From: Gemmatimonadales bacterium
Lineage (GTDB): Bacteria > Gemmatimonadota > Gemmatimonadetes > Palauibacterales > Palauibacteraceae
Length of the DNA stretch: 64,000 bases
Direction: 5' to 3'
Assembly (NCBI GenBank): GCA_009838765.1
Contig: VXQX01000080.1
Location: 1 to 64,000 of the forward strand
Of this stretch, positions 8,812 to 17,683 are shown in pieces. The notes under the pieces are model-generated. The model was not told where the DNA came from, did no database searches, and saw only the letters and a list, made by a program, of their open reading frames with translations. The first letter of the stretch is position 1. Every line of letters starts with the position of its first letter. Both the position numbers and the translations under genes were made by a program.

Positions 8812-9987
8812 ATGAGAACCGCACTGCGCAGACGAACTTCGACCGGACGGGCCCTTCCGCTTGGAGTGATCGCGGTCCTCTTCTCCGCGGCCTCCGTCGG
8901 CGCGCAGGATGTCGCGGGCATCGTCCTCGTGGAACCGTTCAAGGTGGGGACGTTCGCGATCCGAGACGTCCCGCGCGTCGGGCTCGTGCTGCACGACTCC
9001 TTCATCGTCGACATCGAACTGGCGAACGAGGTACTCGAGCGGAACCGCGCGTATCCGAGGGTGCCCGCGCCGACGGACATGCTCGACCTCATCGGCCGCT
9101 ACGAGTACGGACTCCAGCGCCGTCTGTACGAGATCGTCAACGAGACGATCGCCTATCAGCGGCTTTCCGGCCCCACGCGCGCGGACTACGTCTACGATGT
9201 CGATGAGATTCGGATCCTCCCGCCCATCATGTATCCGGGCAAGATCCTGAACGCGGCGAGCAACTTTTACAGCCGCGTCGCCGCGGACGCCCCCGAAGGG
9301 GAGCGAGAGGAGGCGGTTCGCCAGCGCCGCGAGAACCGGGGCGTGCCCTACCTCTACCTCAAGCCGTCGCGCGGCGCCGTGGTCGGGACCAGCGAACGGA
9401 TCGTGATCCCGCACGGCCGGAGCCAGACCGACTGGGAGGTGGAGCTGGGTGTCGTCATGGGGCGGGCGGCGAAGTACGTCGCCTCCGAGGATGCCCAGGC
9501 GACCGTATTCGGGTACACGGTGACGATCGACGTGTCCGACCGCGGCGGGCGTCCCCCGGGCGGCAACCCCACAACTTCGGACTGGCTGGTCGAGAAGGGG
9601 CACGACACGTTCGCGCCGATGGGCCCGTGGATCGTCCCGAAGGAGTTCTACGGCGACCCGATGGAGATGCTGCGGCAGACGCTCGATGTGGGCGGCGAGC
9701 GCATGCAGGAGGCGACGGCGGGGGACATGATCCACTCGCTGTGGGAGTTGATCGAATACGCGTCCTCGATCCTGACGCTCTTCCCGGGAGACGTGATCAA
9801 CCTCGGCACCTCCGGCGGCGTCGGCATGGGCGAGGCGCGGTTCCTGCAGCCGGGAGACATCGTCACCGCGACGATCGACGGGATCGGCACCATCGAACTC
9901 CCGGTGGTGGAGGGGCCGGAGCCTCTCGGCGAAACGGGCGCGCGGCTGCCGCCGGTGAGTACCTACCGGCGGGATCCCGGCTCATGA
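8812..9987 (+). CDS. Secreted fumarylacetoacetate hydrolase (FAH) fold protein, first paralogue
   Basis: 391 residues. A signal peptide covers about residues 1-31 (arginine-rich, then a hydrophobic core, then V-G-A-Q). The C-terminal two thirds are an FAH domain: P-P-I-M-Y-P-G-K-I-L-N near 137-147, the metal-binding D-W-E-V-E-L (E209, E211), D240 in T-I-D-V-S-D-R-G-G, and K262-x-H264 in K-G-H-D-T-F. FAH-fold enzymes cleave C-C bonds of acylpyruvates or hydrate and decarboxylate dienoates, and are nearly always cytosolic, so the leader is unusual. The stop overlaps the ATG of a close paralogue (ATGA). AGGA lies just ahead of the start. The substrate is unknown. Confidence 0.85.
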   Translation: MRTALRRRTSTGRALPLGVIAVLFSAASVGAQDVAGIVLVEPFKVGTFAIRDVPRVGLVLHDSFIVDIELANEVLERNRAYPRVPAPTDMLDLIGRYEYGLQRRLYEIVNETIAYQRLSGPTRADYVYDVDEIRILPPIMYPGKILNAASNFYSRVAADAPEGEREEAVRQRRENRGVPYLYLKPSRGAVVGTSERIVIPHGRSQTDWEVELGVVMGRAAKYVASEDAQATVFGYTVTIDVSDRGGRPPGGNPTTSDWLVEKGHDTFAPMGPWIVPKEFYGDPMEMLRQTLDVGGERMQEATAGDMIHSLWELIEYASSILTLFPGDVINLGTSGGVGMGEARFLQPGDIVTATIDGIGTIELPVVEGPEPLGETGARLPPVSTYRRDPGS

Positions 9988-11129
9988 GGGCGCTCCTGGC
10001 CGCCGCGGCCCTGGCGTTCTCCGCTCCTCTGGCTGCCCAGGGAGGGCCGGAGATCGACATCGCGGAACCCTTCAAGGTGGGGACCTTCGAGATCGACGGC
10101 GTTCCGCGCGTCGGCCTCGTGTTGCGGGACGCGCTCGTCGTCGACATCGAGGAGGCGAACCGGGACCTCGAGCGAAACCTCGCCTACCCGCCCGTCCCGC
10201 CGCCGGCCGACATGATCGACCTCATCGGCCGCTACGAGTACGGGATCCGGCTCCGACTGTACGAAGTCGTCAACGATCTCGTGGCCCGGGGCGGGCTGTC
10301 CGGGAGCGGCAGAGCCGACTTCGTCCACGACCTCGAGGACGTGCGCGTCCTTCCGCCCATCATGTACCCGGGGAAGATCCTGAACGCGGCGGTCAACTTC
10401 TACAGCCACGTCAACGAGGCGGGCACCGAGGAGGAACGACGCGAAGCCCGCCGCCAGCGGCGCGAGAACCGCGGCGTGCCGTATCTCTTCCTCAAGCCGA
10501 CGCGCGGCGCGGTGATCGGAGCCGACGACCGGATCGTGATCCCCTTCGGCAGGGACCGCACGGACTGGGAGGTGGAACTCGGCGCGGTGATCGGGCGCAG
10601 CGCCAAGTACGTGGATGCCCGCGACGCCGAGGACCATGTGTTCGGGTACACGGTGACGATCGACGTCTCCGACCGCGGCGGACGGCCGCCCGGCGGCAAC
10701 CCCATGACGTCGGACTGGTTCGTCGGAAAGGGCCACGACACGTTCGCGCCCATGGGCCCGTGGATCGTGCCGAAGGAATTCTACGGCGACCCGATGGAGA
10801 TTCTGCGCCAGACGCTGGACGTCGGCGAGGAGCGCATGCAGGAGGCGACCGCGGGGGACATGATCCACACCCTGTGGGAGCTGATCGAGTACGGGTCGTC
10901 GGTCGCGACGCTGTTCCCCGGGGACGTGATCAACAACGGCACCTCGGGCGGGGTGGGCATGGGCACCGCGGTGCGCGGGGAGACGCGATTCCTGCAGCCC
11001 GGCGAGGTCGTCAGCGCCTCGATCGACGGCATCGGCACGCTGACGCTCGAGGTGGTGGCCGAGACGGAGCCGCCCGGGGGCACCGGCGCCCGGCTGCCGC
11101 CCGTCCGCAGCTATCGGGGCAACCGCTAG
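9984..11129 (+). CDS. Secreted fumarylacetoacetate hydrolase (FAH) fold protein, second paralogue
   Basis: 381 residues, clearly homologous to the preceding gene along its whole length: A-E-P-F-K-V-G-T-F, the L-I-G-R-Y-E-Y-G segment, P-P-I-M-Y-P-G-K-I-L-N, D-W-E-V-E-L, I-D-V-S-D-R-G-G-R-P-P-G-G-N-P and F-A-P-M-G-P-W-I-V-P are all shared. It has its own shorter signal peptide (MRALLAAAALAFSAPLAAQ). All metal-binding residues are kept, so both copies look active. It carries an insertion of a few residues (T-A-V-R-G) absent from the first copy before R-F-L-Q-P-G. Translation is coupled to the first copy by ATGA. This is a tandem duplication inside one operon. Confidence 0.85.
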   Translation: MRALLAAAALAFSAPLAAQGGPEIDIAEPFKVGTFEIDGVPRVGLVLRDALVVDIEEANRDLERNLAYPPVPPPADMIDLIGRYEYGIRLRLYEVVNDLVARGGLSGSGRADFVHDLEDVRVLPPIMYPGKILNAAVNFYSHVNEAGTEEERREARRQRRENRGVPYLFLKPTRGAVIGADDRIVIPFGRDRTDWEVELGAVIGRSAKYVDARDAEDHVFGYTVTIDVSDRGGRPPGGNPMTSDWFVGKGHDTFAPMGPWIVPKEFYGDPMEILRQTLDVGEERMQEATAGDMIHTLWELIEYGSSVATLFPGDVINNGTSGGVGMGTAVRGETRFLQPGEVVSASIDGIGTLTLEVVAETEPPGGTGARLPPVRSYRGNR

Positions 11130-11167
11130 CGGCAGGGCTCTCGCGGGCGGGCGTCGGCGACTCCCGC

Positions 11168-11698
11168 TCAGTCGTCGGCGGCCGCGCGCTCGAGGACCCG
11201 GAGAAACTCGTCCAGCGCGGCGCGGCCCCTGTCCCTTGCGTAGTAGCGGCGCACCTCGCGATAGCGATCCTCCGGGTCGAGCTTCAACCCCTCCGTCATC
11301 ACCCACTCCTGGATCTGCGCGGGCCGGGGGCCCCACCACCCACGCTCGCGGAACGTCTCGTCGTAGACGATGAGGACCGGAATGGACCGGCTCGTCCCGT
11401 TCGTCAGATGGGCGTCCATCAGGTCCGGGTTCTCATCCCGAAGGAGGACGCGCAGTTCGATGTTCCCGGCGGCCTCCGCCAGGCGATCGAACACGGGGAG
11501 GGTGTTGATCGCGTCTCCGCACCAGTCCTCGGTGAGCGCGATGACGTTCCACCGCCCGGGGATGGCGCAGGCACGTTGCCGGGTCGCCTCGTCCACCGTC
11601 GCGCGCCGGGCCAGCGCATGCCAGAGTTCGCGGTTCTTCTCGACCGTGTCGAGGTACTCGGAGAACGTCGGGGCGGTACGGAATCGACTTCGGTTCAA
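11168..11698 (-). CDS. Thioredoxin-family protein with a single-Cys WCGD active site
   Basis: About 176 residues using a TTG start; the reading frame is open to 11863 but would then overlap the divergent gene. The thioredoxin-like core has L-T-E-D-W-C-G-D-A-I-N-T-L-P-V-F, followed by a cis-Pro segment R-S-I-P-V-L-I-V-Y. The active site is W-C-G-D rather than W-C-x-x-C, so the second Cys is missing and classic disulfide reduction is unlikely. This subgroup is widespread but its function is not established. It has no signal peptide and is probably cytosolic. It converges with the FAH operon and is divergent from the amidinohydrolase. The start position is uncertain. Confidence 0.7.
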   Translation of the reverse strand: MNRSRFRTAPTFSEYLDTVEKNRELWHALARRATVDEATRQRACAIPGRWNVIALTEDWCGDAINTLPVFDRLAEAAGNIELRVLLRDENPDLMDAHLTNGTSRSIPVLIVYDETFRERGWWGPRPAQIQEWVMTEGLKLDPEDRYREVRRYYARDRGRAALDEFLRVLERAAADD

Positions 11699-11816
11699 GC
11701 TCGGGAGTCCTCGTGCTGCGGTATGTGCGGGGTGGTGGGGCCGTCGATGCCGATGGCGCCGCGACCAGCGAATGTACGGGTGCCGAAGGTACGGGGGCTG
11801 CCGTAGCTTCAGCCAG

Positions 11817-12743
11817 ATGAACGGGCGGCTGAAGACGGGAGCGAGATTCGGCGTCTCCAGCATGGTGGCGCGGCTCCGGCGCGTGGCGATGCGCCGCCCC
11901 GGCCGGGCGACGCTGGAGGCGGACCCGGAGCGGTGGCACTACGCGGGGCCGATCGAGCCCGAGCGGCTGCTTCGCCAGTACGACGCGTTCGCGAAGTGCG
12001 TCGCCGCCTCCGGGGCGGAGGTCGAGTGGATCGACGCCGCGGCAGGCGACGGGCTCGCGGACGCAATGTTCCCCTTCGACCCCTCCTTCATGACGCCGGG
12101 CGGTGCGATCCTCCTGCGACCCGGCAAGGAACTGCGGCAACCGGAAGTGGCGAGCCACGAGGCGCTCTACCGGCGGCTCGACGTGCCGGTGATCGGCACC
12201 ATCGAGGCCCCGGGACTCCTGGAAGGCGGGGACCTGATGTGGGTGGACGAACGCACGCTCGCGGCGGGGCGCGGTTTCCGCACCAACCAGGCGGGCATCG
12301 ACCAACTCCGGGCCATGCTCGCGCCGCTCGGGATCGAAGTCCGGGCGTTCGATCTCCCGATGTGGAACGGAAGCGCCGCCTGCCTGCACCTGCTCTCGCT
12401 CGTGAGCCCGCTGGACCGGGATCTGGCGCTCATCTACTCCCGGCTCTTCCCGGTCGCGCTTCGCGAGTTGATGCGCGAGCGCGGCATCGAATGCCTCGAG
12501 GCGGGGGAGGAGGAATTCACGGCCTCCGCCGGGATGAACCTCAACGTGCTCGCGACGGCCCCGCGCCGCTGCATCGCGCTCGGCGGGTTTCCGGAGACGG
12601 TCCGGCTGATGAGAGGCGCGGGCTGCGACGTCACGTGCTTCGACGGCGACGCGCTCTGCATCCGGTGCGAGGGCGGCCCGACGTGCCTCACGCTCCCCAT
12701 CCTTCGCGACGACCGCCCCTCCACACCGGGAACGAACCCATGA
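11817..12743 (+). CDS. Dimethylarginine dimethylaminohydrolase / amidinotransferase-fold hydrolase
   Basis: 308 residues. The guanidine-modifying (pentein) fold is shown by M-F-P-F-D-P-S-F early, the E-A-P-G-L-L-E-G-G-D block in the middle (substrate-binding acidic residues), N-Q-A-G-I-D-Q-L, the His-containing C-L-H-L-L-S segment, and the C-terminal catalytic Cys290 in G-G-P-T-C-L-T-L-P. The usual G-x-H-C is G-P-T-C here. The family hydrolyses N-methylated arginines to citrulline and amines, or acts on related guanidino compounds. The neighbour, an SRPBCC protein, overlaps its stop by ATGA. The specific substrate cannot be read from the sequence. Confidence 0.8.
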   Translation: MNGRLKTGARFGVSSMVARLRRVAMRRPGRATLEADPERWHYAGPIEPERLLRQYDAFAKCVAASGAEVEWIDAAAGDGLADAMFPFDPSFMTPGGAILLRPGKELRQPEVASHEALYRRLDVPVIGTIEAPGLLEGGDLMWVDERTLAAGRGFRTNQAGIDQLRAMLAPLGIEVRAFDLPMWNGSAACLHLLSLVSPLDRDLALIYSRLFPVALRELMRERGIECLEAGEEEFTASAGMNLNVLATAPRRCIALGGFPETVRLMRGAGCDVTCFDGDALCIRCEGGPTCLTLPILRDDRPSTPGTNP

Positions 12744-13279
12744 ATCGCACCTTGAAGCGCATCATCATCGGCATGCTCGTGGTCATCGCGGGCCTGTTCG
12801 CGGTCGTCTACGGGGTCGGGAGCTCACTCCCCGAGGACCATGTCGCCGCCGTCAGAGCCGAGTTCTCCGCTGCCCCGGAGGAGCTCTTCGCGACCATCGC
12901 GGACTACCGGGCCTACCCCGAGTGGCGTCCCTCCATCGAACGCGTCGAGGAACTCCCGGCCCGCGAGGGAAACCCCGCCTGGGTGATGATCGACGCCACC
13001 GGCCCGCTCCCCATGGAGTTGACGGAGAGCGAGCCCCCGACCCGGATCGTGACGACGATCCTCTCGGAGGGCATGCCCTTCGGCGGCCGCTGGATCTACG
13101 AGATCGAGCCCGCGGCAGGCGGGGCGACAGTGACGATTACGGAGGAGGGAGAGGTGTACAGCGCCATCTTCCGCTTCGTGAGCCGCTACATCATGGGCCA
13201 CCACGCTTCGGCGTCGCTCTTCCTCACCGACCTCGGCGCCCGGTTCGACGAGAACGTCACCGTGGATGTGGTCCGCTAG
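12740..13279 (+). CDS. SRPBCC (START/polyketide cyclase-like) family protein with N-terminal membrane anchor
   Basis: 179 residues. One N-terminal hydrophobic helix (about residues 8-28, I-I-I-G-M-L-V-V-I-A-G-L-F-A-V-V-Y-G-V-G) is followed by a ligand-binding helix-grip domain: A-E-F-S-A-A-P-E-E-L-F-A-T-I-A-D at the start, then Y-P-E-W-R-P, and the strand pattern I-Y-E-I-E-P-A-A-G-G-A-T-V-T-I-T-E-E-G-E. Such domains bind hydrophobic ligands. It is translationally coupled to the upstream amidinohydrolase, but no functional link is known. No catalytic residues can be named. Confidence 0.75.
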   Translation: MNRTLKRIIIGMLVVIAGLFAVVYGVGSSLPEDHVAAVRAEFSAAPEELFATIADYRAYPEWRPSIERVEELPAREGNPAWVMIDATGPLPMELTESEPPTRIVTTILSEGMPFGGRWIYEIEPAAGGATVTITEEGEVYSAIFRFVSRYIMGHHASASLFLTDLGARFDENVTVDVVR

Positions 13280-13313
13280 CAGATCCGTCGGGCGACTCCT
13301 TCAGCCGGTTCTG

Positions 13314-13958
13314 TCAGCCGGCGAAGAATTCGCGGATGCCGCTGAGGCACATCTGGCAGCCGATGGCGAGCAGGATCAGGCCGGAGAAGCGCTCGAAGAT
13401 CCGGACCGCCCGGCCGCTCAGCGCGTGCGAGAGGTAGCTGGCCGCCATGAGCACGGCGAGCACACCTACCGACGCGACGAACACGGCGATGAGCGTGGCG
13501 ACGGGAATCCCGATCAGCGCGCCGGCCTCATCGAGCGCCAGCGTGATCGCGGCGGTGATCGATGCCGGCCCGGCGATCAGCGGCATGACGAGCGGGACCC
13601 AGAGGTGGTCCTCCGTCTCGCCCGGATCCCGGCGTACGCCCGTGATCCCGAACCCGGCGCCGCGGAGCATCTCGAGCGCGGCGAGGATGACGACGAGGCC
13701 GCCGGCCGTCCGGAACGCGGCGAAGCTCACGTCGAAGAGGTTCAGGATGCGGGCGCCGGCGACCGCGGCGACGGTAAGCACGATGAGCACTCCGACCGCA
13801 ACCTTCACCGCCGCGCGGCGCAGGTCCGCGCGCGAGAACCCGTCCGTCGCCGCGAAGAAGAAGGGCAGCTCGGCGAGCGGGTTGGTGAGCGCGATGAGCG
13901 CGATGGAGCCGTAGAGAATCTGGTCGATCACGGGGACACGATATTCCCGTCCGCCCAC
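13314..13958 (-). CDS. MarC family integral membrane protein
   Basis: Up to 214 residues with about six hydrophobic segments. The start of the family is recognisable in A-L-I-A-L-T-N-P-L-A-E-L-P-F-F, and the later P-L-V-M-P-L-I-A-G-P-A-S-I-T-A-A-I-T block is the MarC hallmark. MarC proteins are inner-membrane proteins of unknown function, once wrongly linked to antibiotic resistance. The GTG at 13958 has a weak AAGG upstream; a second GTG at 13931 would give a 205-residue protein nearer the usual length, and either may be right. It converges with the SRPBCC gene and is divergent from the serine hydrolase gene. Confidence 0.85.
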   Translation of the reverse strand: MGGREYRVPVIDQILYGSIALIALTNPLAELPFFFAATDGFSRADLRRAAVKVAVGVLIVLTVAAVAGARILNLFDVSFAAFRTAGGLVVILAALEMLRGAGFGITGVRRDPGETEDHLWVPLVMPLIAGPASITAAITLALDEAGALIGIPVATLIAVFVASVGVLAVLMAASYLSHALSGRAVRIFERFSGLILLAIGCQMCLSGIREFFAG

Positions 13959-14050
13959 CCGCGCGACCTTGGCACCCGTGGCCGGAAAGGCGCGAGGCCC
14001 GCATGTTGGCAGGGTTCGAGAAACCTGTCGTCCGGACTCCGGGGGAAGCC

Positions 14051-15502
14051 ATGAAACGCCTCACGTTCGCGGCCATCACGCTCGCTCTGCTCGCACCGGC
14101 AGCCGCCGCTGCCCAGCAGGAGCGGTCCTACGATTACTTCGCTCCGCAGCGGGAGATGATCCAGCGCGGCGTCCAGGCCATCCTCCAGTGCAACGGCCTG
14201 TTCACGGGAGATCGGTCGCTGGAGCAGGTCTTCGAACAGGAGCTCGCCTACCTGCGCGACCCGGTCGGGACGGCTGAGGGCGGCGACTACGTCGTCGACT
14301 GGGAGCGGAAGGCTGTCGCCATCGGCGAGCCCGGCACGACCCCGACCATGAGGGCGGCGTTCCGCGAGGGGATCGGGTGCGTGATCCTGTCGCCGGAGCA
14401 GACCTTCGACGACATCGACGACCTGCCGATCCTGACCACGACCCGGACGGGCCTCGATCCGGCGGGGGCGGCGTGGCCGGACGGCGACCTCGTCATGAGC
14501 CGCCCACTCCCGCGCGGCGTCGATCCGGTGGCCCTCGAGGCCGCGTCTGACTGGACCTTCGACCGCGAATCCCCGGAGCAGGTGACGCTCAGCCTCATCG
14601 TCCTCCACGACGGGGAGATCATCCACGAACGCTACGCGCGCGGCATCGACATGTTCACGAAGACTCGTACCTGGTCGACCGCGAAGAGCATAGCATCAAC
14701 CCTCATCGGCATGCTCGTCGACGAGGGGAAGCTGGCGCTCGACGAGCCCCTGCCCTTCGACTGGCTGCCCGAGAACGCAGGCTCAGCGGAGAACGATCCC
14801 CGGCGGGAGATCACCCTCCGTCACGTGCTCAACATGTCCAGCGGACTCTATCCCGTGGACAGCTGGGGCATGGAGTACGCGACCGGATCGGGGTTCTCCT
14901 ACTGGGCCGGGGAGAGTTCGGTGCACGGCGCCCGCAACCGCTCGCTCATGCAGGAACCCGGGACGTTCTGGGACTACGAGAACTACGACACGCTGCTCGG
15001 CGTGTACGCGATGAAGCAGGCGATCGGCGACCCGCAGGCCTACCTCGAGTTCCCGCGGGAACGCCTCCTCGACAGGATCGGGATGCGGAACACGCTTCTC
15101 AGCACGGATCGGTTCGGCGACTTCATCATGAGCAGCCAGATCTACACGACGGCCCGGGACCTGGCCCGCTTCGGGCTCCTCTACGCGCAGAACGGGATGT
15201 GGAAGGACGAGCGCCTGATCTCCGAGGAGTGGATCGACTTCGTGCGGACGCCCGCCCCCGCCACGTCCGAGACCGGCAACTTCTACGGCGGCCAGTTCTG
15301 GCTCGTGCCCGACGACCGCACGGACGTGCCGAAGGACGCCTACTCCACTGCCGGCAACCGCGGCCAGTTCGTCGTCATCGTCCCGTCGCACGATGTCGTC
15401 ATCGTCCGGCGCGGACTCGACTACGGCCGGCAGGGCTTCGACCGCTGGGACATGACGCGCGAGGTGCTCAAGGCCTTCGAGCCGGTCGCCACGAACCCCT
15501 GA
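14051..15502 (+). CDS. Secreted serine hydrolase (class C beta-lactamase / DD-peptidase fold)
   Basis: 483 residues. ATG with GGGGGAA upstream gives a signal peptide (MKRLTFAAITLALLAPAAAAAQ). The penicillin-binding-protein fold motifs are S-T-A-K at S209-K212 (nucleophile and base), Y-E-N at 309-311, and a late S-T-A-G-N-R-G-Q segment in the place of the KTG triad. Between leader and catalytic domain there is an extra N-terminal stretch of about 130 residues common in this esterase or 6-aminohexanoate-hydrolase-like group. It is likely periplasmic and acts on an ester or amide; beta-lactam resistance should not be assumed. The upstream neighbour is divergent, so it appears to be a single gene. 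Confidence 0.85.
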   Translation: MKRLTFAAITLALLAPAAAAAQQERSYDYFAPQREMIQRGVQAILQCNGLFTGDRSLEQVFEQELAYLRDPVGTAEGGDYVVDWERKAVAIGEPGTTPTMRAAFREGIGCVILSPEQTFDDIDDLPILTTTRTGLDPAGAAWPDGDLVMSRPLPRGVDPVALEAASDWTFDRESPEQVTLSLIVLHDGEIIHERYARGIDMFTKTRTWSTAKSIASTLIGMLVDEGKLALDEPLPFDWLPENAGSAENDPRREITLRHVLNMSSGLYPVDSWGMEYATGSGFSYWAGESSVHGARNRSLMQEPGTFWDYENYDTLLGVYAMKQAIGDPQAYLEFPRERLLDRIGMRNTLLSTDRFGDFIMSSQIYTTARDLARFGLLYAQNGMWKDERLISEEWIDFVRTPAPATSETGNFYGGQFWLVPDDRTDVPKDAYSTAGNRGQFVVIVPSHDVVIVRRGLDYGRQGFDRWDMTREVLKAFEPVATNP

Positions 15503-15536
15503 CGCCACGAGGCGCGCGGGTCAGATCCAGCGAGCG

Positions 15537-16181
15537 TCAGACCCAGCGGCCGCCGTGGAGTTGGAGGACGAAGGGGTTGGTATCGCGCTCGAGTTCCACG
15601 GTGGTCTCGGGGCCGTGACCGGGATAGAGGCGAGTCTCGGGCGGTAGCGTCAACACCTGCGACCGGATGGACTCCATGAGCACGGCGTAGTCCCCGTTCG
15701 GGAGATCCGTCCGTCCGATCGACCCGCGGAAGATCACGTCTCCCACGATCGCCACGGGGTGCGACGTGGAGACGAACATCACGTGCCCCGGCGCGTGGCC
15801 GGGCGCGAACACGACTTCGAATTCCGAGCCGCCGAAGGCGATGTTCGTGCCGGGGACCAGGTCGATGTCGGGCGGCGGCGGTTCCACGCAGGACACGCCG
15901 AACACGAGGGCCTGGTTCGCGATGTTGTCGTAGAGCGGCCGGTCCAGGGGATGAAGGTAGATGGGCGCCCCGGTTTCGGCCTTCGCCTCCTTGAGGCCGT
16001 CGATATGATCCACGTGGGCGTGCGTGACGAGGAGCGCCGCAATATCCAGACCGCGTGCGCGCGCCTCGGCCAGCGCCTCCGGTGTCGCGGCGCCGGGATC
16101 GATCAGAAGCCCGGTGCGGCCGTCCTCGCAGACCACGAGCAGCGTGTTCTGCACGAACGGTCCGCCCGTGAACGTCAGAAT
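15537..16181 (-). CDS. Metallo-beta-lactamase fold hydrolase (glyoxalase II-like), non-canonical start
   Basis: About 214 residues. Zinc ligands: the T-H-A-H-V-D-H-I-D motif, then A-P-G-H-A-P-G-H-V, D in V-G-D-V-I-F-R-G-S-I-G-R-T-D, and Y-P-G-H-G-P-E-T at the end. This set is typical of small glyoxalase II-like or persulfide-dioxygenase-like MBL enzymes, which hydrolyse thioesters. The first ordinary start codon, GTG at 16154, lies inside the conserved N-terminal strand (G-G-P-F-V-Q-N-T). Upstream of it the frame still reads I-E-I-L-T-F-T-G-G-P-F before a stop. An ATT at 16181 follows GGGGGGGAG at 9-nt spacing, so I extended the gene to it. If ATT is not used, the gene is 15537-16154. Confidence 0.82.
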   Translation of the reverse strand: MLTFTGGPFVQNTLLVVCEDGRTGLLIDPGAATPEALAEARARGLDIAALLVTHAHVDHIDGLKEAKAETGAPIYLHPLDRPLYDNIANQALVFGVSCVEPPPPDIDLVPGTNIAFGGSEFEVVFAPGHAPGHVMFVSTSHPVAIVGDVIFRGSIGRTDLPNGDYAVLMESIRSQVLTLPPETRLYPGHGPETTVELERDTNPFVLQLHGGRWV

Positions 16182-16315
16182 CTCGATGTTCTCCCCCCCG
16201 GTCTTGTCCGGCTCCCGGCCCTCGCACCGGTGAGGCAGAGTCTATCCGCGACCCTTCGGGGCGGCAACGGAAATCCGGCGAATCCGCGGATTTGCGCACC
16301 GCGAGGCGCTCCGCG

Positions 16316-17683
16316 ATGATTGGCGCGATGAAGCTTACGCCCCGCCGCGCGGACCTCGCGCGCATGCTGCGTCTCGCCCTCCCGATCGTGACCGTTCAGG
16401 TCGGCATCATGATGATGGGCGTGGTGGACACGGTCATGGTCGGCCGCCTTTCGGCAACCGATCTCGCCGCCGTCGGCCTGGGAAACATCTACTTCTTCCA
16501 GATCGCCGTGTTCGGGATGGGCGTGCTCATGTCCCTCGACCCCATCGTCGCGCAGGGAGTAGGGGCGGGAGACCATGAAGCCGCCGCCCGGGGGATACAG
16601 CGGGCGCTCGTTCTCACGCTCCTTCTGACGGCGATCACCTCCCTGCTCTTCCTTCCCGCCGCGCGCATCTTCGCCCTCCTGCGGCAGCCCGCGGACGTCG
16701 TGCCGGTGGCCGGGGGGTACGCGCTGGGGTCGATCCTCGGGATGCTCCCCTTCTACGCGTTCGTCGTCCTCCGGCAGAGCCTGCAGGCGATGCATCGCGT
16801 GGCGCCGATCGTGTGGACGATCGCGGGGGCGAACGTCCTGAACGCCTTCCTCAACTGGGTGCTGATCTACGGCAATCTAGGGGTTCCGCAGTTGGGGGCC
16901 GTGGGCTCGGCGTGGGGGTCGAGCCTGGCGCGCTGGTGCATGGCGCTCGCGCTTCTCCGGCTCTCCTGGCCCTCCATGCGTCCCTACCTGGGCCGCTTTC
17001 GGCGCGGGACGCTCGACCGGCGCGCGCTCGCGCGCATGGTGCGGCTCGGCACCCCGATCGGCTTTCAGCAGCAACTCGAGTTCGGAGCATTCGCCGTGAT
17101 CGGCGTCATGATGGGCTGGCTCGGCACCGAGGCGATGGCGGGGCACCAGATCGCGCTCAACCTCGCCGCGCTCACCTTCATGGTGCCGTTCGGGATCGCG
17201 GCCGCCTCCGCCGTCCGGGTGGGACGCGCGGTCGGCCGTGAGAACATGGATGGGGCGCGCCGGGCCGCCGCGGCGGGGATCCAGCTCAGCGGCGTCTTCA
17301 TGCTCGTGACCGCGGGTGCATTTCTCGCCTTCCCACGCTTCTGGGCCAGCCTCTATTCACACGACGTCGCGGTCATCGCGATCGCCGCGTCCCTGATCCC
17401 GATCGCCGGCGTCTTCCAGGTCGCCGATGGCCTCCAGACCGTCGCTGCCGGCGTGCTGCGCGGCGCCGGAGACACCTTCACCCCCTTCCTCGTCAACGCT
17501 CTCGGCTTCTGGCTGCTCGGCGTGCCGTTAAGCTACGTGCTCGCCTTCCGTGCCGACTGGGGGCCGCGCGGCCTGTGGTGGGGCCTGGCCGCCGGACTCG
17601 GCGCCGTGGCCGTCCTCCTCTTCGCCCGCCTGCGGCAAGCCCTCCGCCGCGACGTGCGCCGAGTCGCCATCGACACCCCCTGA
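16316..17683 (+). CDS. MATE family multidrug / organic cation exporter
   Basis: 455 residues (443 if the in-frame ATG at 16328 is used). Twelve or so hydrophobic segments in two MatE repeats. The first repeat begins L-R-L-A-L-P-I-V-T-V-Q and contains V-D-T-V-M-V-G-R-L-S; the second has G-T-P-I-G-F-Q-Q-Q-L-E and G-H-Q-I-A-L-N-L-A-A-L-T-F-M-V-P. The late Q-T-V-A-A-G-V-L-R-G-A-G-D-T block is typical. These inner-membrane antiporters expel cationic drugs using proton or sodium gradients. It is divergent from the MBL gene. A solitary insertion-sequence-like end begins right after its stop codon, but the protein looks full-length. Confidence 0.9.
   Translation: MIGAMKLTPRRADLARMLRLALPIVTVQVGIMMMGVVDTVMVGRLSATDLAAVGLGNIYFFQIAVFGMGVLMSLDPIVAQGVGAGDHEAAARGIQRALVLTLLLTAITSLLFLPAARIFALLRQPADVVPVAGGYALGSILGMLPFYAFVVLRQSLQAMHRVAPIVWTIAGANVLNAFLNWVLIYGNLGVPQLGAVGSAWGSSLARWCMALALLRLSWPSMRPYLGRFRRGTLDRRALARMVRLGTPIGFQQQLEFGAFAVIGVMMGWLGTEAMAGHQIALNLAALTFMVPFGIAAASAVRVGRAVGRENMDGARRAAAAGIQLSGVFMLVTAGAFLAFPRFWASLYSHDVAVIAIAASLIPIAGVFQVADGLQTVAAGVLRGAGDTFTPFLVNALGFWLLGVPLSYVLAFRADWGPRGLWWGLAAGLGAVAVLLFARLRQALRRDVRRVAIDTP

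Noticed and set aside
11129-11168. Terminator hairpin between the FAH operon and the thioredoxin-like gene
   Set aside because: Only a 5-bp stem with a 15-nt loop can be drawn, within what GC-rich sequence gives by chance.
14051-15502. Calling this serine hydrolase, or the one at 60.6 kb, a beta-lactam resistance gene
   Set aside because: The fold is shared by esterases and peptidases and the third motif is not K-T-G; resistance cannot be claimed from this.
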